Positions 34,334 to 46,166 are shown, counted from the first letter of the stretch. The stretch is DNA of 64,000 nt from Scalesia atractyloides (GCA_947069175.1 CAMTDV010000013.1:13435501-13499500), one strand, 5' to 3'. Notes: a model not told the origin generated them from the sequence alone. A program made the numbers and translations.

Positions 34334-34514
34334 TTATTTTTTTAGCACTTGTTTTTACCATTTAATGATTATAGTTTTTAAATTCTAAAATGTTTATTAA
34401 TTATGTATTGTTTAAAATTAAAATGAACCATTTATACGCAACAAAAATTATAACTGACTATTCGATTAATAAACGAAGCGGGTTTTGGAAACCCGTTTTT
34501 CGACGGATGTTACA

Positions 34515-34749
34515 TGACAGACGGGTCAAACTACTTTTGGTCGTAAATTGGCGAACTTTGTTTTAAGTTACTTTTGTTAGTAAATGAATTAACCTTAGTA
34601 GTTAGTAGTTTAAACTCTACGTCGTCGAAACATTTTGTGGTTACGTATGTTGTATCAAACCTAAGGGTAATAATGGAAAATTTTAAGTTATGTTGTAAAG
34701 ATCAAAAATTTATAGCTTTTTGGTTATAAAAAAAGAGATGGACGTTACA
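34515..34749 (+). mobile_element. 5' LTR fragment of Tekay-like element
   Basis: Aligns with 41455-41689 and ends GGACGTTACA like the 3' LTR. Confidence 0.85.
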
Positions 34750-34752
34750 AGT

Positions 34753-34764
34753 TGGTATCAGAGC
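34753..34764 (+). promoter_or_regulatory. Primer binding site, initiator Met-tRNA type
   Basis: TGGTATCAGAGC three bases after the LTR end. Confidence 0.92.
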
Positions 34765-35497
34765 CTAGGTTTGAGGGAATCAAGCATGAGTTGAAGTGCT
34801 TGAACTCAAACCAGAAGCTCATGCGTAAATGTGTTCGTTCCGCGACGCCATTCAAGTAAGTGTCTTTTATGTATTAAATATAAATATATGATGAAATAAT
34901 GTATGGGGTGACTACGGAATGGTTTGGGTTGTTGCGGATATTATGGGTCAGTTTGGGTTGAGTCGGGGCCTGTAAACGGGTTCCATGAGATGAAAAACGA
35001 AAAATTTGCATCTGCAGTACAGATGGGGCGTCGCCGACGCTACCCTTATTCTCCGACGACCTAAACTACTGTCTACGCAGCTAAAGCCCCAACGCAACTT
35101 TCTGAGATGCGTCGCCGACGCCATGTATGGGCGTCGCCGACGGCTCTCCTGAACCCAACATGCTTTCTTTTATATTTTTAAACCAAGTTTCTTAGAAAAC
35201 AACTCGTAACTTATATAGAACCTGAAAAGCGAAATGTAAATGTAAAAGAAAGATATGTAAACATGTTTTTGAAAACACGATAAGGTATGTTGGGAATGTG
35301 GCATGTCAAAACAAGAGTAATAATGCATGAAGGAATAAGCCTTATGAATTATTAAGGACGAGTGGATGATTCTTGATCATTTATGATCATTATACAGAAT
35401 GATCATTTGAAATGTGAAATAAAATAATAATTACTATGAATGAACATGACAAGTTGAAGAATGAATGTTATAATGTAAGTGACAAATGTTTATGTAG
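34765..35497 (+). other. Leader of Tekay-like element with GCGTCGCCGACGC dyads
   Basis: Non-coding region before gag. At 35025-35150 there are three or four copies of the perfect dyad GCGTCGCCGACG(C) in otherwise AT-rich DNA. Confidence 0.65.
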
Positions 35498-38400
35498 ATG
35501 GAAGAAGAAAGAGACTTGAACAATAATGATTTAGCCTGTCACGAAGCAATGAATGAAAAGATTTCAGAGGAAGTGGCAAAAGCTATGCAGGCCAGTCTGC
35601 CCCAATTGGCGCAAGAAGTAGAAAGTCGTGTTTTAGAAACCGTAGAGGCCATCATGACTAGCAAGACTGAAGAGTTGAAAGAATGGATGGGCGGGGTTCA
35701 AAACAAAAAAGGGACCCGTAGGTGCATAGGGACTTCATGGCATGTAACCCTACAACGTACGATGGTAAAATAGATCCTATAGTATGTCAAAGATGGATTT
35801 CCCACATGGAGGCCGTTTTTATTCGAAGCAGATGTGAAAAAGAGGATCAGGTGATGTTTGCAACGGGCCAACTCCAACTCCAAGCAAAGGATTGGTAGGA
35901 CGCTCATTGCAAAGAATTGGGAGAAGAAAAGCTTCAGGAACTTACATGGCAAGAGTTTAAGGAATCTTTCTTGAAGTTCCACTGCCCGCAGTCTGCAGTT
36001 GATCGAATTCAAGAAGAGTTTTTACGTCTTCGACAAGGCACAGAATCTATAGATGAGATCACAAATGTGTTTCTTGACAAATTAAAGTTTTGCCAAGACC
36101 TCATGAAGATAGAAAGAATGAAGATTAAACGTTATCATGACATGTTAAAGGCGGAAATTAGGGAGTTTATCACTCCCTCGAAGTGTGAAACTTTAAACAA
36201 ACTGATCAACTAGGCAAGGGATCGAGAGATAGAGCTCAAGCGTCAGGTAGAACGAGAGGAAACGAGGACGATGGAGAAGAGTATAAACCTGACTCTGGCC
36301 AAGTAAAAAAAAGGTTTATGATTACAGCAAGAAGAATAATGCGAAAGGTGGCATTCCTCGATGTAAAACTTGTGTAAAGCTTCATTCAGGAGAATGTTTG
36401 TTGGGTAAGAAAGGATGCTACAATTGCGGACAAGAAGGACACCCTTACTACAAATGCCCGAGTACAGCCAAAACATGTTTCAATTGTTTCTCACCGGGAC
36501 ATGTCAAGGCAGATTACCTGAAGCTGAAAGAGAAAGGGAGTAATGATGGGAAGAAAGATAATACTTCAAAAGCTAAAGGAAGAATGTTCCAAATCGCCAC
36601 CGAAGAAGCTAAGGCACTTCCAAATGTTATGTCATGTATTTTCTTAATCAATTTAATACCTAAAAATGTGTTGTTTGATTCTGGAGCAAGTAGGTCATTT
36701 GTATCACGCGAACATATAACCCATCCCTCTTTTAGAATTGAACGAATGCCAATACCTTTAGAGGTAGAAATAGCCGATAGCAAGAGCTACTTATTGAACG
36801 AAGTATGTAAAGGATGTAAAATTGTTATAGAAGACTAGGAATTTGAAATAGACCTTGTGCCCATGATTCTGGGAGAGTTCAAAGTAATAGTAGGCATGGA
36901 TTGGCTATCCTGATACCATTAAGAAATTCATTGTGAGACTAAGATTATACGAGTGCTATCACCGAGTGAGAAATGGTAAGTGTTCACGGAGAAAGAAAAG
37001 TTGAAATGAAGCTATGCACCCTTGTAGAGACAGTCAAATACGTACGAAATGAAGGTAAGGCATTCCTAGCTTACGTAATAGACACCTCTAAAGACGTGTC
37101 AAAATTTGATGATGTAGAAATCGTAAAGGAACATCCAGACGTGCTTCCAGATGAATTACCGAGACTTCCTTCCGAGCGAGACGTGGAATTTCACATTGAA
37201 CTATACCCAGATGCAAAACCGGTGGCTAAGACTCCCTATCGATTAGCCCCTACAGAAATGCGGGAGTTAATGACCCAGATAAAAGAATTACTCGATAAAG
37301 GCTTCATTCGCCCGAGTATTTCACCTTGGGGAGCCCCCGTATTGTTCGTAAAGAAGAAGGATGGATCGATGCGCATGTGCATCAACTATTGGGAATTAAA
37401 CAAATTAACGGTTAAGAACCGATATCCTTTACCCCGAATTGATGACCTTTTCGACCAATTACAAGGGGCAAGTTGGTTCTCAAAGATTGATTTGCGCTCG
37501 GGATATCACCAACTGAGAGTACGTGAAGAAGATGTGGCAAAAACTGCGTTTAGAACTTGATATGGACATTACGAGTTCTTAGTAATGTCTTTTGGATTGA
37601 CCAACGTACCGGCTGCGTTTATGGACCTTATGAATCGAGTATGCCTATCCATGCTAGATAAATCTGTAATAGTGTTTATAGATGACATCTTAGTGTATTC
37701 TCGGAGCAAGGCCGATCATGCAAACCATTTGCGTGAAGTGTTAGAAATTCTTCGTAAGGAAAAGTTATATGCAAAGTTTTCTAAGTGCGCCTTTTGGCTT
37801 AGAGAAGTGCAATTTCTCGGCCACGTGATTAAAAAAGATGGTGTTTTAGTAGATCCGTCAAAGGTAGAAGTAGTTATGAAATGGGTTCCTCCAAAGAATC
37901 CAAATGAAGTAAGAAGTTTTCTAGGACTAGCAGGCTATTACCGAAGATTTACTCAAGACTTCTCCAGATTAGCCCTACCCATGATCAAATTAACAAAGAA
38001 AAGTGAGAAGTTTGTATGGGGTCCCGAACAAGAAAAAGCATTTCAAGTTCTGAAAGAAAAACTGTCTAATTCACCGGTGTTAACCCTACTAGATGGAACG
38101 GAAGATTTAGTGGTGTACACGGATGCCTCACGTCAGGGGTTAGGAGGTGTATTAATGCAACAGGGTAAAGTTATAGCATACGCCTCAAGACAGCTCAAAC
38201 CACATGAAGAAAATTACCCAACGCATGATCTGGAATTGGCCGCTGTGGTGTTCGCCTTAAAGTTATGGCGACATTATTTATATGGGACAAAGTGCACCAT
38301 ATACTCAGATCATAAAGTCTCAAATATTTCTTTGAGCAAAAAGACCTCAACATGAGACAGCGAAGGTGGTTGGAACTGATAAAGGATTATGATTGTGAAA

Positions 38401-39928
38401 TCCTTTATCATCCGGGCAAAGCAAATGTAGTGGCGGATTCTCTTAGCCGAAAGGAACATCCACCCCCGATTCGAGTGAAGTCTATGAGGATGATTGTTAC
38501 GCCTCATCTCCTTGAGATGATACGGGAAGCACAAATCAGGTCACTAAATACAGATAATCCTAAGAAAGAAAGAACAAAAGGGATTGTGGATAAGTTGGAG
38601 GAAAATACAAACGGAATCAGATCTCGGTATGGGCTAATCTGGATTCCATGGCTATGTGAAGTGAAAGCCGTATTACTTGAAGAAGCTCATAAATCACGAT
38701 ACTCGGTACATCAGGGAGCAACAAAAATGTACCGAGATTTGAAGAAGAACGCCGGGAATGAAACGAGATATTGTTAAATATGTTACTAAATGTTTAACAT
38801 GTTCACAAGTGAAAGCAGAACATCAGAAGCCATGCGGTAATATTACAACCCTTAGAAATTCCGAGATGAAATGGGAGGACGTGACAATGGATTTAGTGGA
38901 CTAAGCTTCCCAAAACACGAAAAGGGCATGATGCTATATGGGTAATTGTGGATCGACTCACCAAGAGTGCTCATTTCCTACCTATCAGAGAAGGCTATTC
39001 GTCAGCAAAGATGGCGGAGATTTTTACAAATGAGATTATGGCTCGACATGGGGTACCCGTCTCCATCGTGTCGGATCGAGACACTAGATTCACATCACGT
39101 TTTTGGCAAAAATTTCATGAACAAATGGGGACGAAACTCCACTTTAGTACCGCTTACCATCCACAAACGGACGGAAAAACAGAAAGGACAATACAAACAC
39201 TTGTAGATATGTTGAGAGCTTGTGTCTTAGATTTTGGAGGAAACTGGGATGATCATTTGCCACTAGTTGAGTTCGTATACAATAACAGCTACCATAACGG
39301 TATTCAAATGGCACCATACGAAATGTTATACAGAAGAAAGTGTAGAACCCCCGTGTGTTGGGGGGAAGTAGGTCAAAGAGATATCGCGCTAAAGACGTAG
39401 TAGCCGAAACTAATGAGAAGATCGATATCGTAAGGATCCGACTGAAGGCGGCACAGGACCGACAGAAAGCTTATGCAGATCGAAGAAGACGACCCATCTA
39501 GTTTCAAATAGGCGATCATGTGATGTTAAAGGTTTCACCATGGAAGGGAGTAATCCGATTTTGTAAACAAGGAAAGCTCAGTCCCGTTACATCGGGCCTT
39601 TTAAAATTAAAGCTCGGGTTGGAAAGGTAGCTTACTAGCTTGAATTACCGCCGGCCTTAGATGGAAACATAACACTTTTCATGTGTCACAATTGAGAAAA
39701 TGTCTCGTAGATGAGACCGCTTATGTAGCACTCGATGATATTGAATTAGATAAGAAAATGAATTATATAGAAAGGCCGGTAGCTGTAAAGGATTTTAAAG
39801 TGAAGCATCTACGCAACAAAGTCATTAGATAAGTTTTGGTTCAATGGCAGCATCGAAGAGGATCAGACCTTACTTGGGAAATGGAGGACGAAATGCGCAA
39901 ACACAATCCAGAATTATTTGTTACGTGA
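35498..39928 (+). pseudogene. Broken gag-pol polyprotein with chromodomain
   Basis: Gag starts at ATG 35498 with a coiled Glu-rich N-terminus, then a retrotransposon gag domain (35750-36200). Two zinc knuckles follow near 36415-36520: the first is complete (CYNCGQEGHPYYKC), the second has lost its last Cys. Protease has DSGA near 36678. RT (about 37200-37900) has the FIDDILVYS active site. RNase H has YTDAS, DLELAAV and SDH near 38115-38310. Integrase has an HHCC region near 38690-38810 and a core with VDRLTKSAHF and SDRDTRF near 38948-39090. A chromodomain-like end (WQHRRGSDLTWE) lies near 39840-39880. Breaks: frameshift near 35700, stops near 35898, 36213 and 37558, frameshift near 38310, stops and shifts after 39395. 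The order and the chromodomain place it in the chromoviruses (Tekay/Del-like). Dead as a protein source. Confidence 0.92.
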
Positions 39929-39954
39929 TCAGGTTTTGAGGACAAAACCTCCCC

Positions 39955-39967
39955 TAAGGGGGGTAGA
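39955..39967 (+). promoter_or_regulatory. Polypurine tract
   Basis: A purine run (AAGGGGGGTAGA) directly upstream of the LTR start TGTAACATCCC at 39970. It is the plus-strand primer site in the expected place. Confidence 0.85.
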
Positions 39968-39969
39968 TT

Positions 39970-39994
39970 TGTAACATCCCAAAAATCTGAACAT

Positions 39995-40030
<36 letters not shown>

Positions 40031-41689
40031 GTCTTATTGTTAAGGTAAAGATATAAACAAACATCAAACTATAGGGGTAAAAATTGATTAAATTAGAAAG
40101 ATGTTAGATAAAAACTAAAACACACATACATACTTCTGGAGTATGTCGACAAACAAGAAGAACAATCAAGGGAAGAACCCTAGCTCACCAAAAAATCAAC
40201 AGATTAATAGGGAAATCGAAGTCTAAGCTTATGCATGAATTGAGTTTGGTGATCATCTAAGTGATCTTATTATCAAGTAAGTTGAAATTATATATTGTGG
40301 TTTGATTCAAGTGGGTTATGTGAAATCCATAAATGTTTGATGAAATTGATCATGAATACTAACTAGTAACAACATTTAGAAGATGAACTATGTCTAAATT
40401 TTGATTGATTTAATGATTTGAATGAAACCCATTTGAAGAAGAATGTTGATGATTTACTAAGATGTTTTAGGACGATGTTTGATGTATGATATATGTAATT
40501 GTTGATTAGGATTAGTATTAAATGTTATGAAACTAGTTAATTTGATAAACCTTGTTATGATCGGGTAAGTTATGCATAAGAACACTAGTACATGATGCTT
40601 AAAGAGTTGTATGCATACCAAGTGTTTGACAAAATGCCTAAGAGAAGATTATTGTGACTTTATATGAATTGAAAGTTGCTAGTTTATATTTATAACAAAA
40701 ATTGAACTAAATAAGGCTTCGGTAGTAAGGGCGAAAAATGAGTAGAATGGATTGCGTAAAATGAACAAGCAATCTAAATATGTGAATGGATTGTGTAGGA
40801 GTGACAGAAGAAGGAACGAGTTCGGAGAAACGACTAAAAGCATAAGACCAAGGTACGTTATTCGTACGTCATACTTCCACTTGAAAATTATATCTAGTTG
40901 GAATGAATTATTTGGTATTATTATGAATGAATATAGTTATTATGTTGACTAGAGAACTACCAAAAGTATGGTTTCGTGTTGACTCGTGTTGAACGGGTCA
41001 ATCGGACAAACAATGAGAAAGTAAAAGTATGGTTTCACGAACGGGTCAACCGGATAAAGAATGAGAAAGTAAAAGTATGGTTTCGCGTTGGCTCGTGTTG
41101 AACGAGTCAACCGGACAAAGAATGAGAAAGTAAAAGTATGGTTTCGCGATGAGTCGTGTTGAACGGGTCAATCGTACAAAGAAATGGGAAGTAAAAGTCT
41201 GGTTTCGCGTTGACTCGTGTTGAACGGGTCAATCGGACAAAGAATGAGGAAGTAAATGTATGGTTTCGTGTTGAACCGTGTTGAACGGGTCTACCGGATA
41301 ATAACAAGAATGTAATGTTATGAAATTGTTATAAATTACTATACGAAATGTTAACCGAATTCTTGTGATGTTTAGGTAAAACTCCCATTTGACGCTGCGC
41401 CTTGCTTGGAACGAACACACTCTGTGCCCTCCTTACGCTTCCGGATAAGATATTGACGGACGGGTCAAACTACTTTTGGTTGTAAATTGGAGAACTTTGT
41501 TTTAAGTTACTTTTGTTAGTAAATGAATTAACCTTAGTAGTTAGTAGTTTAAACTTTATGTCGTCGAAACATTTTGTGGTTACGTATGTTATATCAAACC
41601 TAAGGGTAAAAATGGAAAATTTTAAGTTATGTTGTAAAGATAAAATTTTTTTATAGCTTTTTGGTTGTAAAAAAAAGATGGACGTTACA
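39970..41689 (+). mobile_element. 3' LTR of Tekay-like element
   Basis: It starts TGTAACATCCC and ends GGACGTTACA, 1720 bp. It includes a (CA)n(TA)n microsatellite at 39996-40030 and a ~61 bp minisatellite at 40962-41312. Confidence 0.85.
40962..41312. repeat. Minisatellite in LTR, ~61 bp unit, six units
   Basis: Units share AGTATGGTTTCG, TCGTGTTGAACGGGTCAA and AAGAATGAG blocks. The second unit is shortened to ~48 bp. Each unit carries a GAACGGGTCAA motif, and AAACGGGTCA-like words recur next to the array. Confidence 0.85.
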
Positions 41690-42863
41690 CTAAGTTTATA
41701 ACATGTACCTACTGTAAAAATGTTTAATAAGTTTTAAAATCAGTAGGTAACAAGTCTTGGTCAATTAATATGTCGTAAAATGACGTTTTATGCGATGTTT
41801 AATGAAAACTGATGTTAAGGTCAGATTAAAATGTCTTAGATATGTTATTTAATACAACATACCAGTAGAAAAATGATTTACCTTGAAAAATATTTGATTA
41901 AAATCATTTTATGAGCCACAAGGGCTAAATCGTCATTTATCGACATAATTAAGGACCTGCTTGTAAACTCAGTTTATAATCTGATTTAACATCCCAAATA
42001 ATCCTACTTATGATATTACATTAGTAGGAAAATTATTTTCAAGTTCATTATCATTAAAACCTTGTTTTATGTAAAAAGGGCATTTTAGTCAAAAATGGCA
42101 TAATTACGGAACTTGCGCATAAACTCAGATTTTGATTATGATCATGCAATATGACCTAATAGGGTTATGCTACATTATATTACGATCATAATGCAACTTT
42201 AGATCGGTAGGTAACTAATCTATATCGGGTCAGAAACGAAAGTCAAAGAGAAGTCAAACTTTGTGACTTTCGGTTGCGAACCGACCCTAGAACTGAAATT
42301 GACGAGTCGAACATGTTCTAATAATTATTACCAACTTGTTTAAGTGTTAAAACAGGTTTCATAACATATATAAGATCAATTTATGATTTTTCCGAAAAAT
42401 GGTCTGTTTGACTTTTTAATATCATAACTTTGACCTGTCAATTGGTCTAGCAAACGTGATCTTCAGGAGGTGCCCTTTATAGGGATTAACACCTACCTTA
42501 TTACGATCACTTAGCCATGTTCGTTACAAACAATGGCTGGACCATAATGGTCTTAACCGAAAGTCAAAGCGTTTTCCGTAAACGCTTGACGTTTGGCTAT
42601 AAAGCCTATAAACGAAAATTCAAGAGCAAGGAACACTTACAAGAGGTTTCTAGAATGCAAGAGAACTAAGTTGGATGCTCCTTTCAGGTAGTAACTTCCA
42701 GAGGAGGGAGAAGAGTTATGAATAAGAAAGGTGGAAGTTTAAATGGTGAACTTGGACACCTATTTATAGTTGGAGAACTCAAAGGAGGTGATGTCAGGTG
42801 TTTAGGGGTGTAAGAGAGAGCTTACAAGTGTCCTAAAAGGTGGCATAGCAGTTTACAAGTCCA
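41690..42863 (-). mobile_element. Inverted fragment of a family C LTR
   Basis: The reverse complement matches about 9686-10950 of the family C LTR in order. Shared features include the TATA region (CTATAAATAGGTGTCC on the minus strand, 42757-42772), the GACTTTCGGTT blocks and part of the ~159 bp array (markers at 41741, 41863, 42022 and 42205). It lacks the LTR start, and the tail that should follow is instead joined at 42864 in the opposite orientation. Confidence 0.7.
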
Positions 42864-43221
42864 TAGGCGTATTTACCAGCGTAAGCTGACGTATGGTCCA
42901 AAGGCTAAACTGCAGGAACAATACGAAATAGGCCGGAAGCTGCTCGGTAGTGAATAAGAGGATCTTGCAAATCCTTAGATCTGCCCTAAAGTCTGTTTTA
43001 TATTCTTTCTTGTACATTTTAATGATCCGCCTGTGGATCTTCTATTACGAGCCTGTATATTATTTTGTATTTTCGAACATTCGGTTTGTAATAGTAATTT
43101 TACTCCAAGACTTCCGCTGTGCCGTGTTTAATTGACTATGATGATTATCAACTGACGTCACGATACTCCCACCCGGGCCCACCGGTGTATGGATTTCGGG
43201 TTGGAAATCCGGGGTATGACA
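42864..43221 (+). mobile_element. LTR tail (family C type) of second gag-only element
   Basis: Matches 12079-12433, ends GGGGTATGACA and is followed by a primer binding site. It is therefore a true 5' LTR end on the plus strand. Confidence 0.8.
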
Positions 43222-43224
43222 GGT

Positions 43225-43236
43225 TGGTATCAGAGC
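43225..43236 (+). promoter_or_regulatory. Primer binding site, initiator Met-tRNA type
   Basis: TGGTATCAGAGC, three bases after the LTR end. Confidence 0.92.
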
Positions 43237-43390
43237 CAAAGTTTGAGAGAATTAAACACTAGCCTTTTGTGTTTAATCTCAAACTTACACGAGCATATTC
43301 CTTAGACTTCCGAGTCTAGGCATTGACCTAGGATTACTTATTTCATTATTAAGTTATTAGTATTGTTTTTGAATTGATTTTAACAGGAAA

Positions 43391-44480
43391 ATGCCGCCAC
43401 TTGTGAGAGGACATAGTGGAAGAGGAAAAGGTCCAATGAGGGGAGGACCATCGGGGCGCATTCCTCCTCAACCTCATAATGTAGATGCTAACCAAGAATC
43501 AGGAGATTCGTCTCCTTGGCAACCAGGGAGACGTTCTGTCTCTAATAGACACTCGCCTTCACATTCCCAAAATTCTTACCACTCTCATGACTCCTATCAT
43601 TCACCCCATACCCATCATTCCCATTCTCATCACTCTTACCATGAAGAATATAACCCTAACTATTATTTTAACACGCCTCCAGCCGATCAAAATCAGTTGG
43701 GCCAGCCACACCCTATGGACGAGGACTCCGACCCGGAGATGCCGTCGTCGGGATCAAATATGCATCCCATTGAAATTTCGAGCGATTCAAACTCATATGC
43801 TGGATCGCCCTACCAAAGTCCTAACGAGTGGGACCAATACTGGGATCAATTCACCTTCACCACACTCCTTCTCATCACTTTCAACCACCCCAGTACAAGA
43901 AGATGTCCACATGGAACCAGTGGACCAACCTCAACCACCACCTGAACCACCAAGAAGGAAGCGTGGAGCACGTATGTCGGTACGTGCCGGATAAAGGTCA
44001 GGATCGCTGTCACCTTTTCCCAACTCCTACCCCACAATTCAAGAGGACCCACAAATGGGTGGACCCTCTAATGTTTCACCTATAGTGGAACTAACACCAA
44101 CACCTGCTGTTCAACCACCACCATCGGGTTATACTAACCCAATCCCCACATATCCAGACACGTCTGGATATGCTCCTTTTAACCCGTCTACACTGGTAGA
44201 CTATCAAGCATTGTCGTAAGACCCCTATATGCAAGCAGTTATGCATAATGCACTTTAGCCATCTCCTTTCCCACCTGCTTATCCACCGACTGGATATCCA
44301 ACTTATGGATACCAGTATCTGGTTATGCCACAAACACAACCTCCGCCGCCACTTGAGGCCATTAATGAGGCGTTGGAAAGAGTGAAAGAAATGCAGCAAC
44401 AGGCGGAGAAAACGAATAAGAAGACAAACAAGTTCTTCAAGAAACTCTCCAAGTTGGTCAAAGGAAAGAAGGATGAGTAA
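43391..44480 (+). pseudogene. Gag-like ORF of a non-autonomous element, broken
   Basis: The frame starts with ATG at 43391 in a Gly/Arg-rich segment. It continues through a His/Ser-rich region (many HS and SHH words, about 43560-43650) and an acidic PMDED segment. After a frameshift near 43850 a Pro-rich EPVDQP/PPPEPPRRKRGAR stretch follows in another frame. A second shift near 44000 leads into a Pro/Tyr/Thr-rich region with two in-frame stops (near 44218 and 44257). The end is a basic coiled stretch (about 44355-44480) rich in Lys, Glu and Phe. The position directly after the primer binding site argues for a gag or gag-replacing protein. No zinc knuckle, RT or integrase is seen. The His-rich and Pro-rich composition is unusual for gag, and I do not recognise the family with certainty. 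Confidence 0.6.
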
Positions 44481-45137
44481 AGTCTCTTCTATTTTATGTA
44501 GTCCCTGCATGGGCATTATCATTTCTTTAGTCCCTGCATGGACAAGTTATTTCTTTTTAGTCCTTGTACGGACAATCAGCTTCTTTATTTATTTATTTAT
44601 TTCAAGTAATGTACTTTCTAATTATCATTTAATGAAATATTTTGGGATTATATATATGTAATTATCCTCTTCAAACGATCGTCTCGATTTTAATCGAATT
44701 TTTTATCAGCTATATAATTCCAAAAAGATCTTAATGGTTTTGATTCATCCGAGTGGCACAGACGACACATTTGGAAAAAAAATATATAAATGATAGTTAA
44801 GAACGGAAGGGTCTTCTATCATGATAGTTAAGGGAAGTTATCCTTCTATCTAGAGGTGGTGGACTAAGTGCAAGCCTCCAAGTCATTAAGGTCAATACGA
44901 CCGGGACTAATAATCAACCATTAAGGTCCTCTTATGTTAACATAAAAGTAATGTGCAAACTCATGGTTGTGTGACTTGAGGAATCACACTAACCTTCAAG
45001 GATATGGACTCTGTCCTAACCTTATATAGCCCTTGTGTTCATTATGATCCCGGCTAATATCACCAGTGCGGTGATGAATAAAACATCCATTAGTGATGTA
45101 TTACCCTTTCGGGTTATGATTTATTTTATATAGCCCA
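44481..45137 (+). other. 3' non-coding region of second gag-only element
   Basis: Starts with three tandem ~29 bp units (TAGTCCCTGCATGG-type) at 44499-44585, then AT-rich sequence. No polypurine tract or LTR start could be fixed before the LTR tail begins at 45138. Confidence 0.5.
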
Positions 45138-45411
45138 AGTGAATAAGAGGATCTTGCAAATCCTTAGATCTGCCCTAAAGTCTGTTTTATATTCTTTCTT
45201 GTACATTTTAATGATCCACCTGTGGATCTTCTATTACGAGTCTGTATATTATTTTGTATTTTCGAACATTCGGTTTGTAATAGTAATTTTACTCCAGGAC
45301 TTCCGTTGTGCCGTGTTTAATTGACTATGATTATTATCAACTGACGTCACGATACGCCCCACCCGGGCCCACCGGTGTATGGATTTCGGGTTGGAAATCC
45401 GGGGTGTGACA
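45138..45411 (+). mobile_element. Second copy of the family C LTR tail
   Basis: Nearly identical (a handful of changes) to 42948-43221, ends GGGGTGTGACA. It starts abruptly, with no U3 or TATA region in front, so this 3' LTR is truncated or has a replaced head. Confidence 0.8.
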
Positions 45412-46166
45412 ATATTGCAGATGGAGATTGGGGAGATGAAGCAGGTGAGAAAGGTTAGATTACTTTTTTTCCTATGTTTTTGGATTGAATTGGATAAGCA
45501 CTTAAGCAAGCCCCCAATAATAATAGTATATTTTATTCTTTTAGAAACTTGGCTCCGTTCAATTCTAAACCACCACCATTACCGTCATCTTGAGGCTGGA
45601 GAGAGAGGAGAAAAGAAGAGGAGAGAGAGGAAATTTAGAGAGAGATGTGTGCAGAGGTTTTGTTTATTTGTAAATCTTCTTCCTTTTTTACACAACAGTC
45701 CCTGACTATAAGTTGTTTTGCACACCAGTCACTGAGGATGGAAAATGACAAGCATGCCCTCATGTGCAAGGCACATGACCAGATTTAATCAAAAAATCTA
45801 TCTGGGTTTCACCAAAAGGATACAACGTACAAGATTTTGAAACATACAGCACAAAACTGCAAAATTTTGCGCTAAATGACACTGCCTGCAAAATGGAATA
45901 AACATAAAAGACAAAACTTGTAATTTACTCAAACCAAATAAAATACATATACAATTTCCTAAGCAATAATTATCCAATTATGTTTATGACTCAATACATG
46001 AGTGTATATGAGTTTTTTGATTAACAATATTATAGAAAAATGTTTGCATAATATATAAGTAAATATTATTATAATTTTGGTAATTATTAATTCTAGAAAA
46101 TTTTAAGTAATCCACCAATTATATGCTATCAACTAGGTATTTATAACAATTCAAGTGAAACTATTA
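45412..46166. other. Intergenic DNA, no gene recognised
   Basis: Contains a GA-rich stretch (45590-45645). A segment at 45690-45940 ends in CTTGTAATTTACTC, a style of end seen in non-autonomous Mutator-type elements. No partner end was confirmed. Confidence 0.4.

Larger units (their letters stand above)
26886..34514 (-). mobile_element. Gag-only LTR retrotransposon with tRNA-like modules in its LTRs
   Basis: The minus-strand order is: 5' LTR (34514 to 31939), primer binding site (31935 to 31924), leader, decayed gag (31093 to 29746), ~800 bp 3' tail, purine-rich tract, 3' LTR (28912 to 26886). No protease, RT, RNase H or integrase sequence is present, so it fits a non-autonomous gag-bearing element (TR-GAG-like). 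The LTRs share ~1786 bp at about 99% identity (about a dozen differences plus AT-repeat length). Their last 242 and 778 bp are unrelated. The flanks CACAA (left) and TGACA (right) do not match. Both facts suggest recombination between two element copies after insertion. Confidence 0.7.
31939..34514 (-). mobile_element. 5' LTR of gag-only element, with a foreign U5
   Basis: On the minus strand it starts TGTAACATCCGTCG (34514) and ends GGGTCGGGGTGTGACA (31939). It matches the 3' LTR from 34514 to 32717 and then changes abruptly to an unrelated 778 bp tail. That tail resembles in layout the LTRs at 23.4-24.6 kb (CAACCTGT plus GTCAACAAAAAG motifs) but not in most of its sequence. It contains a 60 bp tandem duplication at 32343-32462. 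Confidence 0.7.
34515..41689 (+). mobile_element. Ty3 chromovirus, Tekay/Del-like, 5' LTR truncated
   Basis: The plus-strand order is: 5' LTR fragment (34515-34749), primer binding site, leader, broken gag-pol with chromodomain, polypurine tract, full 3' LTR (39970-41689). Only the last 235 bp of the 5' LTR remain. It breaks off exactly at the start of the gag-only element's LTR. The surviving LTR stretches differ by about 4-5% by eye, more than the ~1% between the gag-only element's LTRs, so this element is older. Confidence 0.85.

Noticed and set aside
41107..41420. Minus-strand ORFs with repeated peptide blocks
   Set aside because: Translation of the ~61 bp LTR minisatellite in antisense.
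43485..44085. Separate proteins in the second and third frames
   Set aside because: These are pieces of one frameshifted gag-like ORF (43391-44480). The downstream part is read in a shifted frame.
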